This document shows, in pieces, positions 5,082 to 5,838 of a stretch of 5,838 bases of DNA. The notes under the pieces were generated by a model. That model was not told where the DNA came from. It worked only from the letters and a program-made list of their open reading frames with translations, and did not search any database. Made by a program: the position numbers and the translations under genes. Source of the stretch: Chloroflexota bacterium (GTDB lineage: Bacteria; Chloroflexota; Limnocylindria; Limnocylindrales; CSP1-4); the NCBI GenBank assembly GCA_021785115.1, contig JAJYGO010000248.1, positions 1 to 5,838 of the forward strand. The letters are read 5' to 3'. The first letter of the stretch is position 1. Each line of letters starts with the position of its first letter.

Positions 5082-5530
5082 TCATGTCCGGAGCTTTGTC
5101 AGCGCCGATCCCTTGTGCATCGCGATGTGGTCCGTCGTGTCGCTCTTGATCTCGCACTGGGGCTCGTCGCTGCTCGCATGGACCGTGTAGCCCTTGAACG
5201 TCGTGGGCGACGTGGGCGACGCGTGTGAACCTGCCGCGCACGCGGCTGCCTTCCGAAATTCCAGGAGACATGGCACGCTCGAGGAGAGGTCGTGGCCAAC
5301 TTGGCTGTTCGGATCCCGGCCGTCTGCGGGGTTGCCCTGGGCGTAGACGTAGCGCTGCCGCAACGCCGGCACCTGAGGCTGTCCGAGGAGGATGTCAGCA
5401 CTCGCGAACGATCCGATGGCCGGGTCATACGAACGGACGATAGCTCACTCGATGTTGGTCGCGGCGTCGACCCAAGTGCCGAGGAAGCGCAAGTTGGGCA
5501 GCCTGCCCTGAGCCGTGGTCAACGGCGAGC
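5082..5530 (-). pseudogene. RHS/YD-repeat core C-terminal fragment with an in-frame stop
   Basis: Remnant of the conserved core that precedes the variable tip in RHS (YD-repeat) proteins, large secreted or surface polymorphic-toxin proteins. One minus-strand frame reads GRLPNLRFLGTWVDAATNIE, then TGA (5447-5445), then AIVRSYDPAIGSFASADILL and RQRYVYAQGNPADGRDPNS. The pieces match the core order seen in the family: LRFPGQ-like, DAATNLE-like, YDPAIGRFxSAD, then YxYxxNNPxxxxDP. After the core, about 70 residues of unrecognised tip follow (including FKGYTVHASSDEP and DTTDHIAMHKGSALTK) to the stop at 5082. There is no start codon with a ribosome site, no YD-repeat region upstream, and the frame runs straight into the end of the cupin gene. 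The piece is therefore a 5'-truncated, stop-interrupted remnant. A toxin function for the tip cannot be claimed. Confidence 0.72.
5203..5220. repeat. 9-bp tandem duplication in the RHS tip
   Basis: GTGGGCGAC occurs twice head to tail (5203-5211 and 5212-5220). In the minus-strand RHS frame it doubles the tripeptide SPT. It is in phase (9 bases), so it does not break the frame. Confidence 0.6.
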
Positions 5531-5838
5531 TCAGCGCTCGGTCGGCAGCAAGTACAGGGCCATCACCAGCGGGGTGCGTGCGACCACGCTGTGCTTGGTG
5601 TTGGCGGCCATCCGGAGCCATGCGCCCGGGGTGGCGGCCCATGCGTCATCCCCCGCGGTCAGGTCGGCTTCGCCCGACAGGACGTGGATGATGGCCGAGC
5701 GAGCCGAGGTGTGCTCGGAGAGTCGCTCGCCCGCAGCGAACGCGAAGAGGACAAGCTCGACACCGCCCGCGTCGGACAGCGTCTGGCTGTGGATCCCGCG
5801 GGCCAGAACCGGCGCTTCACCGGCCAGGTCCGAAAAGA
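5531..5838 (-). CDS. Cupin-domain protein (C-terminal part)
   Basis: Partial; 101 residues are visible to the stop TGA at 5531-5533, and the start lies beyond the right edge. The visible part is a single conserved beta-barrel cupin_2-type domain: a strand VELVLFAFAAGERLSEHTSA (residues 26-45), then SAIIHVLSGEADLTAGDDAW, then the second cupin motif TPGAWLRMAANTKHSVVA, and a last strand TPLVMALYLLP. Of the classical cupin metal ligands only one histidine per motif is seen (His42 and His82); the HxH pair is EHT and the Glu of motif 1 is absent. Metal binding may be weak or lost, as in several small cupin families. Substrate and pathway are not deducible. Only the RHS remnant follows on the same strand. 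Confidence 0.82.
   Translation of the reverse strand, partial: FSDLAGEAPVLARGIHSQTLSDAGGVELVLFAFAAGERLSEHTSARSAIIHVLSGEADLTAGDDAWAATPGAWLRMAANTKHSVVARTPLVMALYLLPTER

Noticed and set aside
5448..5642. N-terminal part of a 65-codon minus-strand ORF ending at 5445
   Set aside because: The portion above about 5530 is an out-of-frame shadow of the cupin gene; only the last 25 or so codons match the RHS core and are included in the pseudogene.

Overview
This is a high-GC window whose coding frames mostly end codons in G or C, so the host is a GC-rich bacterium. An actinobacterium or a GC-rich Chloroflexota member fits best. That placement rests on composition, the GTG starts, the Tat-lipoprotein copper enzyme and the small Cys-rich protein, and it is not proven by any marker gene. 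No rRNA, tRNA, CRISPR array or insertion sequence was seen.

Left part, all on the minus strand. The left edge holds the N-terminal 247 residues of a Tat-exported, lipid-anchored copper oxidase related to copper nitrite reductase (NirK). It is cut by the window edge. After an intergenic stretch with a terminator-like hairpin comes a row of very small genes or gene remnants, read right to left. These are a 60-residue Cys/His-rich protein (1762-1944), a broken zinc-ribbon-like ORF (1491-1643), a 30-residue ORF with a strong ribosome site (1312-1404), and a 90-residue unknown protein (1043-1315) whose start codon overlaps the stop of the 30-residue ORF. A perfect 9-bp hairpin sits directly on that junction.

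Centre, plus strand. This is a clear two-gene acetate unit. poxB (2243-3985) encodes pyruvate:quinone oxidoreductase, a TPP/FAD enzyme that turns pyruvate into acetate and CO2 and passes electrons to the quinone pool. It is followed 53 bases later by a satP-type acetate/succinate permease (4039-4644), which can move the product across the membrane. The poxB unit and the small-gene row are divergent and share about 300 bases of upstream DNA.

Right part. After satP come two inverted repeats and a possible 39-residue ORF. Next, on the minus strand, is a decayed RHS/YD-repeat core fragment (about 5082-5530) with one in-frame TGA. It abuts the end of a cupin-domain gene (5531 to the right edge) that is cut by the window. 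The RHS piece lacks any upstream repeat region, so this end looks like a rearrangement scar.

No clearly new multi-gene system is visible. The most unusual points are the coupled mini-ORF with its hairpin, the Cys/His cluster protein, and the truncated RHS tip fused end to end with an unrelated gene.
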